The notes under the pieces: model-generated | Told to the model about the DNA's origin: nothing | The model's database searches: none | Seen by the model: only the letters and a program-made list of their open reading frames with translations | Source: Topomyia yanbarensis | Taxonomy: Eukaryota; Arthropoda; Insecta; Diptera; Culicidae | NCBI RefSeq assembly: GCF_030247195.1 | Contig: NC_080670.1 | Coordinates: forward strand, 29,303,997-29,367,996 | Reading direction: 5' to 3' | Length of the DNA: 64,000 nt | Made by a program: the position numbers and the translations under genes | Part shown: piece by piece, positions 23,905-35,400 of the stretch | Layout: each line of letters opens with the position of its first letter | How positions within the stretch are numbered: the stretch's first letter is position 1

Positions 23905-24095
23905 TTATGGAATTTTCGTTTCGACTTCGTCTCTTTAGAATCTGACATTAACCTAGTGACAAAACTAAGATGGCGCCGGATTGACGCTAGCTCCAGAAAC
24001 GGAGACACTAATTGCGCTAGCTTAGTCCTGTCATTAAGTTAGTGGCGGATCCTGATGAGACGAAGTCGAAACGCAAATTCCATAATTAGTTATAA
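23905..24095. repeat. Hammerhead-like inverted-repeat element (family H), best copy
   Basis: The ends 'ttatggaattttcgtttcg' and 'cgaaacgcaaattccataa' are inverted to each other, with hammerhead-like text in both arms. The + strand arm has an intact catalytic core: CTGATGAG at 24,052-24,059, stem II ACGAAGT, then CGAAACGC with GAAA at 24,068-24,071. The minus-strand arm retains the cleavage-side strand GCGTCAATCCGGC (complement of about 23,975-23,987) but has CTAAAGAG in place of CTGATGAG. Neither arm is complete on its own. Confidence 0.6.
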
Positions 24096-24850
24096 GAGAT
24101 GTGCCCTTAACTTTCAAAGAAGGAAAAAAATAGTTTTCACTAAAAGTTTTCTCCAGTAATATAGAATATAGAATAATGAATCTCCAATGCTAAATAACAA
24201 ATATTATTGTTCCTAAGTCGAAAATTAAAATTACTAAAATCGATAGCTGTGACCCATTCCCGTCGATCATTAGTCAAGCGGTGGAAAATGAACTTTTCTT
24301 TCAACAATTCTGCCACTTCTCCAGTTTATTAATTGGTCTCCGCGGCATTTGGTGAACCTATTTATAGCTACCGCACCACCTAGCATGTCTCTAGATGCCT
24401 AGCAATTTGAATAATCTGTCTGGAGGCGGTCATGCAAATACGGTGATTGGTGCGATAATTGGCTTGTTTAGTTTCGTCGAGGATTCTCTTCTTGTTGCTT
24501 TCAACGCCGGGGGACATTTCGGGCCATGCGATTTTTTTTTTAAATTTAGAAACGCCTGTCTTCCATCTAGTAGCGTGAATCTATCTTTCCTATTGCACTA
24601 ATTGCGGTAAGTTCCATGGCGCATTAGCTCTAGTTAAGGCAGATTAATTTTTGAAACAGTTTAAAATGTTTAAATAAGCATCAGTAATATGCATGCCAGC
24701 CGTTTCTGTTTAAAATAGCAGCGATGCATGGCAAAAATCTTTCTTACCTTAGCATTCAGTCTAAAATCGTGCTTTCAATTTCAACCTGCACACCGCTTCT
24801 TTTTGTTCCTGTCGGATTTATTTCGAAATCCATCGAGATTTTGTTATTTC
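24096..24850. other. No gene seen
   Basis: AT-rich sequence without a recognised element or coding region. Confidence 0.35.
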
Positions 24851-24854
24851 TTTG

Positions 24855-25010
24855 TTGTTCTTTGCAGTCGAAAATCCTTGTTTGGCAAGCGATCTGCGGT
24901 TGTGGCAAAAAACCCAGTTCTTCGTCGAAACTGGGACCTTCAACGGCAAAATGTACGTGAATGTCGCCAAAAGTGACGTCCAAACTTTTTAAGGTCTCAC
25001 GTAGACTCGA
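24855..25010 (+). pseudogene. Mariner-type transposase fragment, plus orientation
   Basis: About 24,866-24,950 reads SKILVWQAICGCGKKPSS then LGPSTAKMYV. This corresponds to the mariner block 'kkvlVWqAIcScGkrs...GTingevYi'. It ends where a second fragment in the opposite orientation begins, so the two form a head-to-head mosaic rather than one element. Confidence 0.55.
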
Positions 25011-25019
25011 TCCTTTTTC

Positions 25020-25740
25020 GACGAGCTTTGGCGTTTGAGCACGACAGTGACCCTGTTGGCTTCGTACCACTCCAGAACAACATTTGAATAGTGGCTCGAA
25101 GCAAGATACGGCCAGAAGATCGTAAGGCCCTTGTGTTGCTTCAACAGAGGAAGCAGACGCTTCTGTAGACACTCTGTGAGGTAGATTTCCCCGTTCAAAG
25201 TCACGATAGTCACAAACGGCGCACTCCGTTTGCCACATCAGCAGATCGCTTGTTAAATCCTGTATTTATTATCAAGCTTTGAAAGTTTCTGCTCCCTTAC
25301 TTCGCTCGGAACATCAAACTTGTGCTGGGCGGTGAAGTACAGTAGCCCCGAAAGTTGCCGGAAGTCCGCTTTTACGTAAGTCTTATCATCCATGATGAGA
25401 CAATGAGGCTTCGTCAGCATCAGGGTGTACAATTTCCGGGCTCATTACTTTCCCACCGTATTTTGCCGTTCGTCATGATTTGGAGTCTGCAGTCGCTTTC
25501 ACTACACGCGTGTATCCGTTCTGATCGCATTTCTCCGTCCGTTCGATGCTCGTAGTTTGGTAGTAATGTTTAATTGCACGACTCACCGTTGACTGCACGA
25601 TTCTGAATTGTTTTCCGATGTCCCGATGAGAGAGTTAAGGATTTTCCAGATGCTGACGCAAAATCAATACGCGACGTCGAGTAACGTCATTTTTCCCAAA
25701 TTTCAAAAACTGATAGCTACTGATAATACAGTGTAAACAA
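25020..25740 (-). pseudogene. Mariner-type (DD37E-like) transposase, damaged
   Basis: On the minus strand the N-terminal region (about 25,690-25,540) reads RRRVLILRQHLENP, a stop, then LSHRDIGKQFRIVQSTVSRAIKHY, a helix-turn-helix typical of Tc1/mariner transposases. Further down, at about 25,213-25,050, TLNGEIYLTECLQKRLLPLLKQHKG leads into IFWPYLASSHYSNVVLEWYEAN. The WPDLAS aspartate is a tyrosine here, so the catalytic triad is broken, and stops interrupt the N-terminus. No clear terminal inverted repeats were identified. Confidence 0.7.
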
Positions 25741-26265
25741 TACACTCCAAACTAATTGTACCCAAATTTCCAAGAGAAAATAACCAATGGAATATTTACT
25801 AGTGCTCCGTGATGCAATTTGATGTGGGACACCCTTTACTAGCTGGCGTCCAAACGGGGATAACCCCACTTGGTGTCTTAAGAAAACTCGTGATCTTTCG
25901 TTCGTTTTCCGTTGTTTTAACAAGGAGTAGTTCATCAATTCGCCATCAAGAAATGTTTGGTTGCAGCATGTATATCGGTAAACCTGGACATAAAACCGTT
26001 TTTGTTGGATTGCGCTATACATTGACGTTTCGGCCCGAGCAGTCGTTGCTGAAGGTGAGTGCCACTCAAATACTTCCGATGTATGGTTAATTCCCATCTA
26101 TAATCTGTTTATTGCTGGGTGCATTTTTTCGAGAATTCCAATGAAAGTGTCATATATCTACATATTGACATTTGGTCGAGAAATGGGGGGATCGAGAGAA
26201 AAATGGCGCACGGTAGTCGGAAAATGAAGAAACGTGACATCCATTACTATCTTTCGTTTTAGAGC
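25741..26265. other. No gene supported; 126-codon minus-strand frame
   Basis: A 126-residue frame on the minus strand (25,717-26,097) has no motif I recognise. A donor-like AAG|GTGAGT lies on the + strand near 26,054. Neither is enough to call a gene. Confidence 0.25.
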
Positions 26266-26269
26266 TACT

Positions 26270-27275
26270 TCAGTCGCTAGAGCGGCGCTGTTATCAACTT
26301 TTTAATAAACCTAGATAGAAACATGGTGTCTTCGAGAAAATTGTAGGTCATACTATTATAAACATGTCTTCTGAAGACCCGAACTTTGTAGCTCATATGC
26401 ATTTCGTGATAGTGATTTTTTGTAAATATGATCTTCATGCTAATTTTTACCAAACGCTTGCTTGTTTTAATCTAATTGTGCAAAATTATTCAGCATATTT
26501 CTGCACTAGATCTTGGAAACTAATTTGATGATAACACCACAGCTTAGATAAAAAATTGTAACAGGAAAAAAAACATTTTTAAATCACATTATCATAAAAA
26601 GATGAACAAATTCGATTTTTCACTCCGACTTCCACCAAACCAGATTTCTTCGGGATAAACAATTTTGAGGTTTTTTTGTAACTATTTAATGCATATTTGG
26701 TTACAGATAATTGCCGAAAATCATGTACGGTACTCAGTCAATTTATTGATATTCAAACAATATTTTTCGCAAAGAAAAGACATTCTGAACAATGATACAC
26801 AATCAGATTAATGATAAGCATGTTTTGGGTAAAAACTAAACTTAAAGAATGTTTTCCTAAATGCATTCTAGAAATTGTAAACGAAGATATAGCTATGTAT
26901 GTATAATGTTAACAGAAACTTAATTTTGTTTGGATACCGAATTATAGTTACCTAATTTTATTTGGATTGGAATTATAGTTTGGGTACAGTATAGGCTGTA
27001 ATGATTCCATATTCGATATAGTCGCTTGTATGTGATTTCATACTATTTATACCATTCATATTATTGTACCGAATAAGGAAACTGGTACATATTTGGTTGC
27101 TGAAACTTCCTGTAACTCTTCTTACTCGCCATGAATAAAAATCTGTAGGGCCGATAAAGTTCGTGTCTTCAGATGATATACCTATAAGTAAATGGCCTAC
27201 AACTTCATCGTTGACACTATTTTTCTTTCTACTTCTATTAAAAAGTTGGTAACAGTGCCGCCCCACCGACTGGCG
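26270..27275. mobile_element. Foldback element, about 1.0 kb
   Basis: The left arm starts 'cagtcgctagagcggcgctg' and continues 'ttatcaactttttaata'. The right arm ends with the imperfect complement 'tattaaaaagttggtaac' and 'cagtgccgccccaccgactg'. Inner words also pair, for example 'cttctgaagacccgaactt' against 'aagttcgtgtcttcagatg'. There is no coding sequence. The divergence between arms suggests an old insertion. Confidence 0.65.
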
Positions 27276-27544
27276 TAAGAAAAGGCATATTATGCGTTAC
27301 GGCAACGCACACTGTTTTCCATTTTCGTTGTTTTGCATGACTGGCATTGAAATGAATTGTACCGATCATATTAATAGGTTCGAGTAATTTTGGTGTTTCG
27401 TTTTAAAAGCAATTTTAAACAAACTACACAACACCTAGGGTGTTAAATTCTTCTAATGTCGAATAATGAAAATGCTAATTATTGCTATGCCAAAAAGTTT
27501 TGTTGGAATGAAATGGAATGGAATGGCGTGCACAAAATTTGACC

Positions 27545-27735
27545 TAAATTTAGTTATCAACGCTTCGGATTCTCCTCATCAGCAACTAGCACCGTCTTGG
27601 TGTCTGAAATCTAAACTAGCATCAAAACTACTGGTTAAACTTAAACGCCAAATTGGCATTAGTTAGACGATACATCCAACTAAGTGGCACCCCGATGGTG
27701 CAGGGTAGTGACGAGAATTCAAACACAAATTAGTT
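27545..27735. repeat. Hammerhead-like inverted-repeat element (family H), copy
   Basis: The minus strand of the left arm reads CTGATGAGGAGAATCCGAAGCG (complement of 27,561-27,582): an intact CTGATGAG, a changed but still pairing stem II (GGA/TCC) and GAAG in place of GAAA. The right arm on the + strand has GTGACGAGAATTCAAAC. The compensating stem change with preserved pairing is notable. Confidence 0.5.
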
Positions 27736-27739
27736 ACCG

Positions 27740-29160
27740 TTATTATTTCAATTTATTTTCTGTCGGCATCTTTCCACACCCATTTCCTATCACTTTCACC
27801 GGGGAGGCATTTCCACCATCTGAACGTTAATTCTCTCCATGAATAGGATTTAATTCTCTCACGAAGGAAGATGTGATGAGAGACTTTTCAAACCAAAAGA
27901 TCCTACCGATCTTTACTGGAAATGAGCTTAGACCCACTGAGCTTAGAAAACCCACCAGGGCCGTCTTCAGAGTACCATGTTGTTGAATAGGGAGACTGTT
28001 ATTATTACCAGTTCACTTTTTACGCTTCCCCGAACCGGTCAAAATGAACGAATGGACAAACCGTCTGTCGGAATATATAACAGACATGTACCTCGCCAAT
28101 AGTTCGTGCAAAAAGAGACAATATTTCAAAGAACCGTTATTTCAATTCCTGTAGTAAAGAATGCGCTTAGATTTAGAGCAGCATTCCCCAGCCAACTGTA
28201 AACGAAGTGGAATGTTAATTAAAAGAAAAATTGTGGCTTTTTTCAAAGTTGATTGTCGGACTTTATTCAGTTTCATCATATTAGGAATTTCAAGAAGTTT
28301 ATTTTGGATTGTTAACAAAAATAGTTGACGTTTGCTGCCATATTGCTACCTGTTTTTCATAGATTGTCATAGTGAAATGTCATGGCAGCTATAGTGGTGT
28401 GGTGTGGAATCCTCGATACTGTTACGATTTGTATTGTTTATATTTCTAGCAAAAAGGGATATTCGTTGAGCATTTTTGCGGTTTCAATAGACCTTTCTCG
28501 TCAGACCTAACACCTGTTTTTCTTATTTTTAATCGAAAGATTACACAATTATAAGAACATTTCCGTAAAAATGAGATTTTTAGGAGCTATCATGATTTTT
28601 TAATGATTTTTTAAAATTTGAAATATGCAAGAATGTTGAATATTTTTTTCACCTCAGCAAGAATGGTGGGACTTAAAATGTGCGTTTGGGCAGCACTGTT
28701 TTGAATATTTTCACTTAAGTTCTTGGCAACGCGGTAAATGAAGTGGTGAATCGCAGTACAAAATTCATTAGCAATGTAAACAAACTAAAATGAACCTCTC
28801 GCTGTAGAACATTGGATGCATTGGATGAAAATGTTTAACCTCACTTTTTTGACATTTCGCAGAGCTTGTTTACATAGGCTTAGAATTTTTTTTTTCGACC
28901 ACAGTATGAGAAACTTGATTTGGTTTACGAATATCTTGTATTAACAAGCTCGCTAGGCTTTCATTTTTATTTGACGTCATTAGGCAATGTTCCATTAAAT
29001 TTGGCATTTAGATTTTTCTTGTCCACGATTCGTTGAAGAAAGCGATTTTATTTGTTGCGATCAATTTAACTTGTTTTGTTTTTTTGCTGAATTACAACAT
29101 TAGCCACAAAACATTTTGATGATCTCTGGTAATTGGTAATCTCTAGTAATCCTTGAAATT
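27740..29160. other. No gene seen
   Basis: AT-rich intergenic or intronic-type sequence without a recognised repeat or coding region. Confidence 0.35.
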
Positions 29161-29169
29161 ATATACATC

Positions 29170-29577
29170 GCAATATAGGTCCGCACCAGTTGCAGCCGCT
29201 CCACCTCGCCGGAATCGAGTTAGCCGATGGTCCAGTCTGCGTCACACTCGGCTGTCACTGCACCAATGGTAGCTCCCAACCAGGCCTTTGGATTAATTGC
29301 TCAAATCGCAACTACTGCTGGCAGTGTAGCGATCGGCTTCGTCGGTAACACCGTTGGACATGCTCTCATCGGAATGTTCAGCGGTTCCGATTCACAAGAG
29401 GCAGCCTCGCTAGGACAGGCTGCCCCGGTATCGGGCGAGGCAAACACTCCGGCAGAACCATGCTCGTGGGAGATCAAGCAAATATCTTGTACCCAAGGCC
29501 AGGTCGAGTGTGATTCGGAACAATTACCAAGTATAGAAGTCCATGTATATAGCGTTCACGTGATACATTTTCCTTAA
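29170..29577 (+). pseudogene. CHCHD2/MIX17-like sequence, decayed
   Basis: CHCHD2/MIX17 proteins are small mitochondrial intermembrane-space proteins with twin CX9C motifs. Here an upstream frame gives APVAAAPPRR, the usual proline/arginine-rich presequence region. A frame change leads to [20 protein letters not shown], then [14 protein letters not shown], the hallmark hydrophobic and glycine-rich middle, then PCSWEIKQ, where the CHCH domain normally begins. After this the CX9C pattern collapses ([13 protein letters not shown]), and the frame ends in unrelated residues. No starting methionine is in frame with the presequence. A lone start at 29,227 lies inside the domain. The lack of visible introns would fit a processed copy, but no A-tail is obvious. 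Confidence 0.65.
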
Positions 29578-29827
29578 AGTTGATTGAATAAAAATAGTAT
29601 AAATGTTGGCCAAATCCTGCAGCACTATAGGATCACAGATAGAGCATTAACACCAACTCACTGTGCTTCGGTGTTTTTTTGCAAACGAACTATCAGGTCT
29701 ATGTTTTTATTTAGTAAATATTTTAATAAATATTAGTTCATTAGGAGTATGACTTATTTTTATTTTGATGGCGCGGTGAAGGGGTGCTTAAAGTGCGAGT
29801 CGTATCTTTAAAATCGATCACTTGAAA

Positions 29828-30196
29828 GTAGTATAAATAATTATAAATGCGACAACAATAAACTCATAACCTTTTTAATGGTTATTTAGCCATAGGTAAC
29901 GAGGAAATCGGTATGTTTTATTCGTGTACATCAAAAAATACTCAGCAATAATGTAACTTATTATTAATTGTTACGTAGTATAAATGATCATAAAATGCGA
30001 TAACATAAGCTCATAACCTTTCTAATGGCTATTTAGCCATACTGCCGTGATACGCATAACTGTCCCATCTGCATAGGAAACCCAAATGGGACTGTTATGC
30101 GGATCACGGCAGCATAGGTAACGAGGCAATCGGTATGTTTTATTCATGTACAACAAAAATTACTCAGCAACAATTTAATTTATTATTAATTGTTAC
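29828..30196 (+). repeat. Two-unit tandem repeat, period about 147 bp
   Basis: Unit 1 (29,828-29,974) and unit 2 (from 29,975) share 'gtagtataaat', 'ctcataacctttctaatgg', 'tatttagccata', 'ggtaacgagg' and 'attattaattgttacg'. Unit 2 is longer only because of a 71-bp insertion at 30,042-30,112. Confidence 0.75.
30042..30112. mobile_element. 71-bp palindromic micro-insertion with CATA duplication
   Basis: CTGCCGTGATACGCATAAC faces GTTATGCGGATCACGGCAG. The insertion is flanked by CATA on each side (30,038-30,041 and 30,113-30,116). Unit 1 of the tandem repeat shows the empty site, with CATA present once. Confidence 0.75.
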
Positions 30197-30249
30197 GCGT
30201 GATTTTGTCTCCAGTGATTGGCCAAAATTGGTCGCTTTTAGAATCTGGT

Positions 30250-30322
30250 GCTCTAAGCATAACTGTCCCATGTTAATAGCGAATCCCATAACACATGGAA
30301 CAGTATAGCGACCATACAGGTG
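30250..30322. repeat. Related 'gcataactgtcccatg' palindromic repeat
   Basis: GCATAACTGTCCCATG at about 30,257 repeats the inner text of the 71-bp insertion. Downstream 'cccataacacatggaacagt' is partly inverted to it. It is probably a diverged member of the same family. Confidence 0.35.
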
Positions 30323-30589
30323 CAACAGCGAATTTAGCATTGACATCAATATAACCAGGTTGGTTGCAAGCAGAAAGAACAATACTAGCTGGGCTGCCAG
30401 CTGTTTGTGCTACTAATCACACTTGCAGTCTGTCAAATTAACATGATTCTATGATCTAGCTTCAATGACGATGGAATATAGCCGAATCCAAAGCCTAACC
30501 CATCAGCGCATTTGATCATGTAATGGATATTATAAACTCTGAAAGAAATACATTTTATTGTTGTCTGTTTTTGAGGTTAGAACTTTTAT

Positions 30590-32440
30590 ACTATTGTGAG
30601 AATGGTCCTCAGCAACTATCCTTCCAAATCAAAAACTCGTGCTAGCAATGGCTTCGTCCAGAAGCATCAGCATCACAAGCGATGAATATGCATGACTGAC
30701 GGTCATGGTGTTGAGCGGCTAACCCTGAAATCTATCCCAAAACCGTATTCGTTCGTTCAGTCCGATCGATATTGCGTAACTCGGGGAACAGGCAAGTGCG
30801 ATGTCATGTCGTCATGGGCTTCAATTTTGTACATACAGGCACCTATAAATAACCAATCAATTTAATTATGTAGATTTAGGCCATACCGTAAATTTGGCTG
30901 ACATACCCCGTATCAAGTCCCACACACATAGCACACCATCCTGGCAACCAGATGCGCCCATCTCGGCCTGCCACTGGTCTATGAAAATACATGTGATAGG
31001 ACCGCAATGGCCGTTTAGGGTGAACTGCAATAGGTGGCTATCAAGCCGGAACACGTTAACAGTGTGGCCCTGGCTGCCAGTAATGACTGTACCGCCCGCC
31101 ACTTCCAAACATGTCACCGGTGACCCTGCTGGTGAAACTCCAGGATACATCGAAGCTCCTCCTCGGATGCGTGATGTTGAGCTGGCAACGCTGTGGACGG
31201 ATTTGAGCCGGCGAGTTGCTGAAATAAACTAATGCTTCCTGCCGAACCGCTGCGTACGTGGGCTAAAAAGAAAAAGAATTAAGGCACTTGATGACATACT
31301 CATTACAGACTGAAAATTAAATGACTTAGAATATACAGTATTTTAAAAGAACAAGTAAAATCTGTCTGCGCCCTAGGTGAGCTTAAAAAGTTGCTTGAAA
31401 CATAGAACTTACTTCGCCCATATGCAGACGTAAATCCCCAATCGATCTGAAAACCTTGCGTGTACGTTTCCAGTTTCAGAAAATCGATTCCTCCACTCAA
31501 CCGTGCGACTATCACTTTGTCACTATGTTAGTTACCCCATCGTTGTGGGTGTTTTCGGCTTCATATATACCCTGCAATGAAACGTCCGTCAATAGTTGTA
31601 ATAAAAAACAAATAACTCCAAACAATTTACCTTAAAGTTACCAGTCGTTCTCTCCCAAAACTCCAACCGCCCATCTGCACACCCAATCTCTATGAGATCA
31701 TCAAAAAAGTCCAGATACCAGATCGGCGAAGTCTGGTAACATTTCTTCCGCGCTGAACTTCCTCCTCCAGGTGGCTGAAAACATTCCCCAGCGCTCATCT
31801 GCTCTCGGGGTGGGCAGTTCCGGCATCAAGTGCAAAGCGTCGATAGTTTTAACCGAGTATAGCGTCGAAAAAGGATCGTTTCGCAGCACCTCCAGTTTTA
31901 ATTCTACTAGATCTTTGCGAATAATTTCAATTAGCAAACTTGCATCCGCCGCGCTAAAAGATTAATCGGGTAATTTTAAAGCTGACACTAAATATTTCGA
32001 CTTACTTGCATGCCTCTGCATTTTCCGTGGAGGAAGCTGTTTCTCCATATTCGCTTCAGCTCGTTTTTCTTCAGGAGCTATGGACTAGAAGGTTTTTCCG
32101 CATTCTCTTTCTCTGGACTGTCAGTCGCCGGTTCCGATTCCTTGTCCTTGGTCATACTCATATCGCTAACCTATTTTTATAGAAAAGGAAAATTTAAATC
32201 CCATGGAACAATGATGGTTCCAAAAATAGTTTAGGTGGTTATGACAAAAAGAACACTTACGAGTGCAGAAATTCCCAGAACCTCCGCCTTTTTGAACCAG
32301 TTATCTGCATCGCTTGCCATCGCTTCGACCGGGTACAATGTATGGGAAAACGTCCTGAATCCGAACGGGTACTGTCTCATCGGTGGTTTATGCCTGGCAA
32401 ATCGCTGAATTTTGCTCAGAACGATCATGTGGAAAAAAAC
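30590..32440 (-). pseudogene. SCAP-like (SREBP cleavage-activating protein) C-terminal WD40 region, decayed
   Basis: SCAP is the ER/Golgi sterol sensor that escorts SREBP. Reading down the minus strand, exon-like blocks occur in family order. LIEIIRKDLVELKLEVL lies near 31,930. SPIWYLDFFDDLIEIGCADG then RLEFWERTTG lies at about 31,720-31,640 and ends at a donor-like GTAAATTG. IVARLSGGIDFLKLETY lies at about 31,505 and ends at GTAAGTTC. VTCLEVAGGTVITGSQGHTV followed by LNGHCGPITCIFIDQ and GCQDGVLCVWDLIRG lies at about 31,120-30,905 and ends at GTATGTC. A further WD block (EAHDDMTS, then SPSYAISIGLNERIRFWDRF) lies at about 30,820-30,700. Frame changes are needed before DKVIVARL and after DDMTS, and stops follow FQG and the PSSP segment. 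Introns are still visible, so this is a duplicated, not a processed, pseudogene. The membrane part is not clearly present; the segment at 32,230-32,440 is uncertain. Confidence 0.75.
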
Positions 32441-35400
32441 GATGCCTTTTTTGTCTGCTCACTTCGCTGCCATGAAACCGACGATGAGTCCTTTTTCCAA
32501 ATGAGTCACACGGTTGGCCCGAGTGAATATGTGCGTGTAGAATACGCTTCCATTATGTTTGTTCTGTAAATCAACAAGGACATCTAAACATGAAAAAGAA
32601 TGTTGCAGGGGGAAGCTTATGGTAAAAACTTACCGAACGAGAAAGTCCTTTCCAAGTATCTTGCTGTTGTGTTTAATGTTGACGGTAACGAAGTCGGAAG
32701 CGACTCTGACCTATGAGATTTTTCTGTCCCCGAGCGCTATTAGCGGACACACTACGAATTTAACCGTCAAGTGGCTTTCACTTTTGCCTAGCTGGAAGCA
32801 GCCGCTCTGAATCTGTACAGCGACATCCTTTTGAACCACTTCGGATTCATGAACTATACACTATAATTATATTATACAATGGATTTTTTCATAACGTTTA
32901 CTATTCCCTAAAATCACGAACCGTTCCAATGGTTAATGATTGTGTAGAACTAGGGGAAAGTAATAAAAACATGAACGACAGCGAGCAGGATAAATTCGAA
33001 GATTTGAACAATCAGTTAAGTCAGCTGTTGCGGGGTAACACATAACGGGCGCGTTCATCCGAGGTGAGATATAATTTCAAACTGTAACTGTAACTGGTGC
33101 CCGACGTCGACAAAAATCAGTCGTTAGTTTTCTGAGATTTTTTCTGCAGAAAACTAAAATATTTAGAAGTGTCAAACAATCAAAAACAAATCTATCAGTG
33201 CAGCCAGTTTTAGCACAATTTCATCAAAGTATGCTGTCACTCTGACAGTGTACCTTTATGGGTGTACCTGGGTCATAAAATGTGTCCTCAAAAAATCGTC
33301 AGAGCATTCCGTATTAACATATTTGTATTTGGTAACCTGGCAGATTGCTGAATCAATTTCCGGATGATTTGATGTGGAAAGGTGAAGACATTTTCTAAAA
33401 AGGCCCATACGTAATAATATTGATCTTATTATATCTTATTATATGAAAATCGTGATTTTTTGGTAAGAAAAAAGAAATCGGTATTTTTAGTAACATTATT
33501 GGTATTGAAATTAAAAATCGGTTTAAATATCGATAAATCGGTATATTCTGCAACACTGTTTTGGGGTTCATCTACGTCAAAACAATGTTTTTGACAAATT
33601 GGAATGAACTCTTGAAGTTCATACCCAGTAAACGAAACGGCGAATAGCCAGATTAAAACAGATGCCGGCTAGCGGTAGGCTACTGGAACTATGTTATAGG
33701 CTACCCGCCGTAACTTTATTTCATATTCCCCACTCGAAGTTCATCCAAATGGTGAAAAAGTATGGAGAATCGAGGTAAAATAGGACAGGGGAATACAGAG
33801 TAAAATGGGCAGCTCGAAGAATTTTTGATTTTTTCAATAGTTAGAGACACCAAATTAACGTGACAGTATTCAGAATTGATCCAGCGATGAAAACGGAAGC
33901 TGTTCTGCATATAAATTTTTTTGACGAGAAAGGTCTATTCTCTCACCGATAAAACGACAAAAAGCAGCTTTAAATTTCACTCGGTCTTAGTAGCGATGCA
34001 TTTTGAAAGAAAAATGTTGGCTTACCTTTTTAAGGATTAATAAGTGTGAAAGTCTTCTAAAATAGCAGTTTTTATCAATCTATAAGCGAAGTTTGGTAAC
34101 TACTGACATAATAGCAATTCTATTCGGATTCAGATTTTATATGTTAAAACTACATGAATATTCCACAAATTATAAACTGCTGTTCACTTCGTTTAAAGTT
34201 ACCCTTTATGCAGTATGTACGATAAAACGATTATTAGCCTAGACAAATAATGGACGTTTAACCCGCCCCACGTCATCATTTCTCCCTCTTGACGGCGGTA
34301 CTTTTTCATGCTCAACAACATATTGCACCTATGAATGTCAGATTACACCATCTGAGTTCGAAATCCCTCCACAGGATATTTGACACCAGACAGTCAGAAA
34401 AGCTAATAACTTTTTACAATCTTCTCATATCATCTTGCACTTTTCAACTACTTGAACATTTGCAGCGCCACCTAGTGGTAGAAATTTGAAATCGTAATTT
34501 CTCTCCAATTAATTTCAACACAGGCTGATTTATCTCAACTTTCGAAAAGCATCTCAGTGTGGTTCGAAGTAGAACGGGCACCGTGATACTGGGAATTTTC
34601 TTGTTTTGGTCATCCCACTCTACAGCTGTTTATACCGGTTCAATTATTGGGGCCCGCGAAGTAAACAACCCATTCGAAACCTCGAGAAACGCACAGTAAT
34701 CGGAATTCTAGTCGGTATGCTGTTTGACCAAATGCTGATGAAACTCCATTAATGTGTTTTGATTGACGACTCTGCAATAGTCGCTTCGGAAAACATTCCT
34801 TTGCTCAAATTTTACGTGGATTAGATTTTTTTGATTTGGCAAGGGATCTGTTCCTGTGGCCATAAACCAGTGTTTTGTGTCAGGTAACGCTCAAAATTTT
34901 CACGGATCAGGAAGCTATTTTTTATTTGGAATGTAATCTGTTCTTGTGACTAGATAAACCTGCGTTTTTGTGAAATATAACTCTATGAATTCGGAAGTGA
35001 AGGAATTTTCTCAAAAGATGAACTTATTGGATTCATTGTAGACTTAGCCAGCTGCCATTACAGCAGGGATGTGCTACAATGATACGATACTGGAGTCTAA
35101 TTCATCCTGAAAGGGCAGAAATCAGCAAATTGTCCCCAGCTCCGTCGAGTAGCGAAGCATTGGGCGATAGTTAAGCGGATGCTGTAGATGAAGAGCAAGC
35201 TACAGTGGACTTGGTCGTATGAAGAATTGGTGGAATCAGCCGGGCAAGACTGTGACTGATGACAGTGTGCACCGGATGAACATCAACAGAAAAGTGCGTG
35301 GATTTCTTCGAATTTACGATGAAAAATAAAATTGTATTACCTTTGTTTCGTTCTTAGAAAATTATTCGATTGCTAGAAAGATTAAGCAAATATACGCATT

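Noticed and set aside
29227..29577. Intact small CHCH gene starting at 29,227
   Set aside because: The start lies inside the family's conserved region, the presequence is in another frame and both CX9C motifs are missing.
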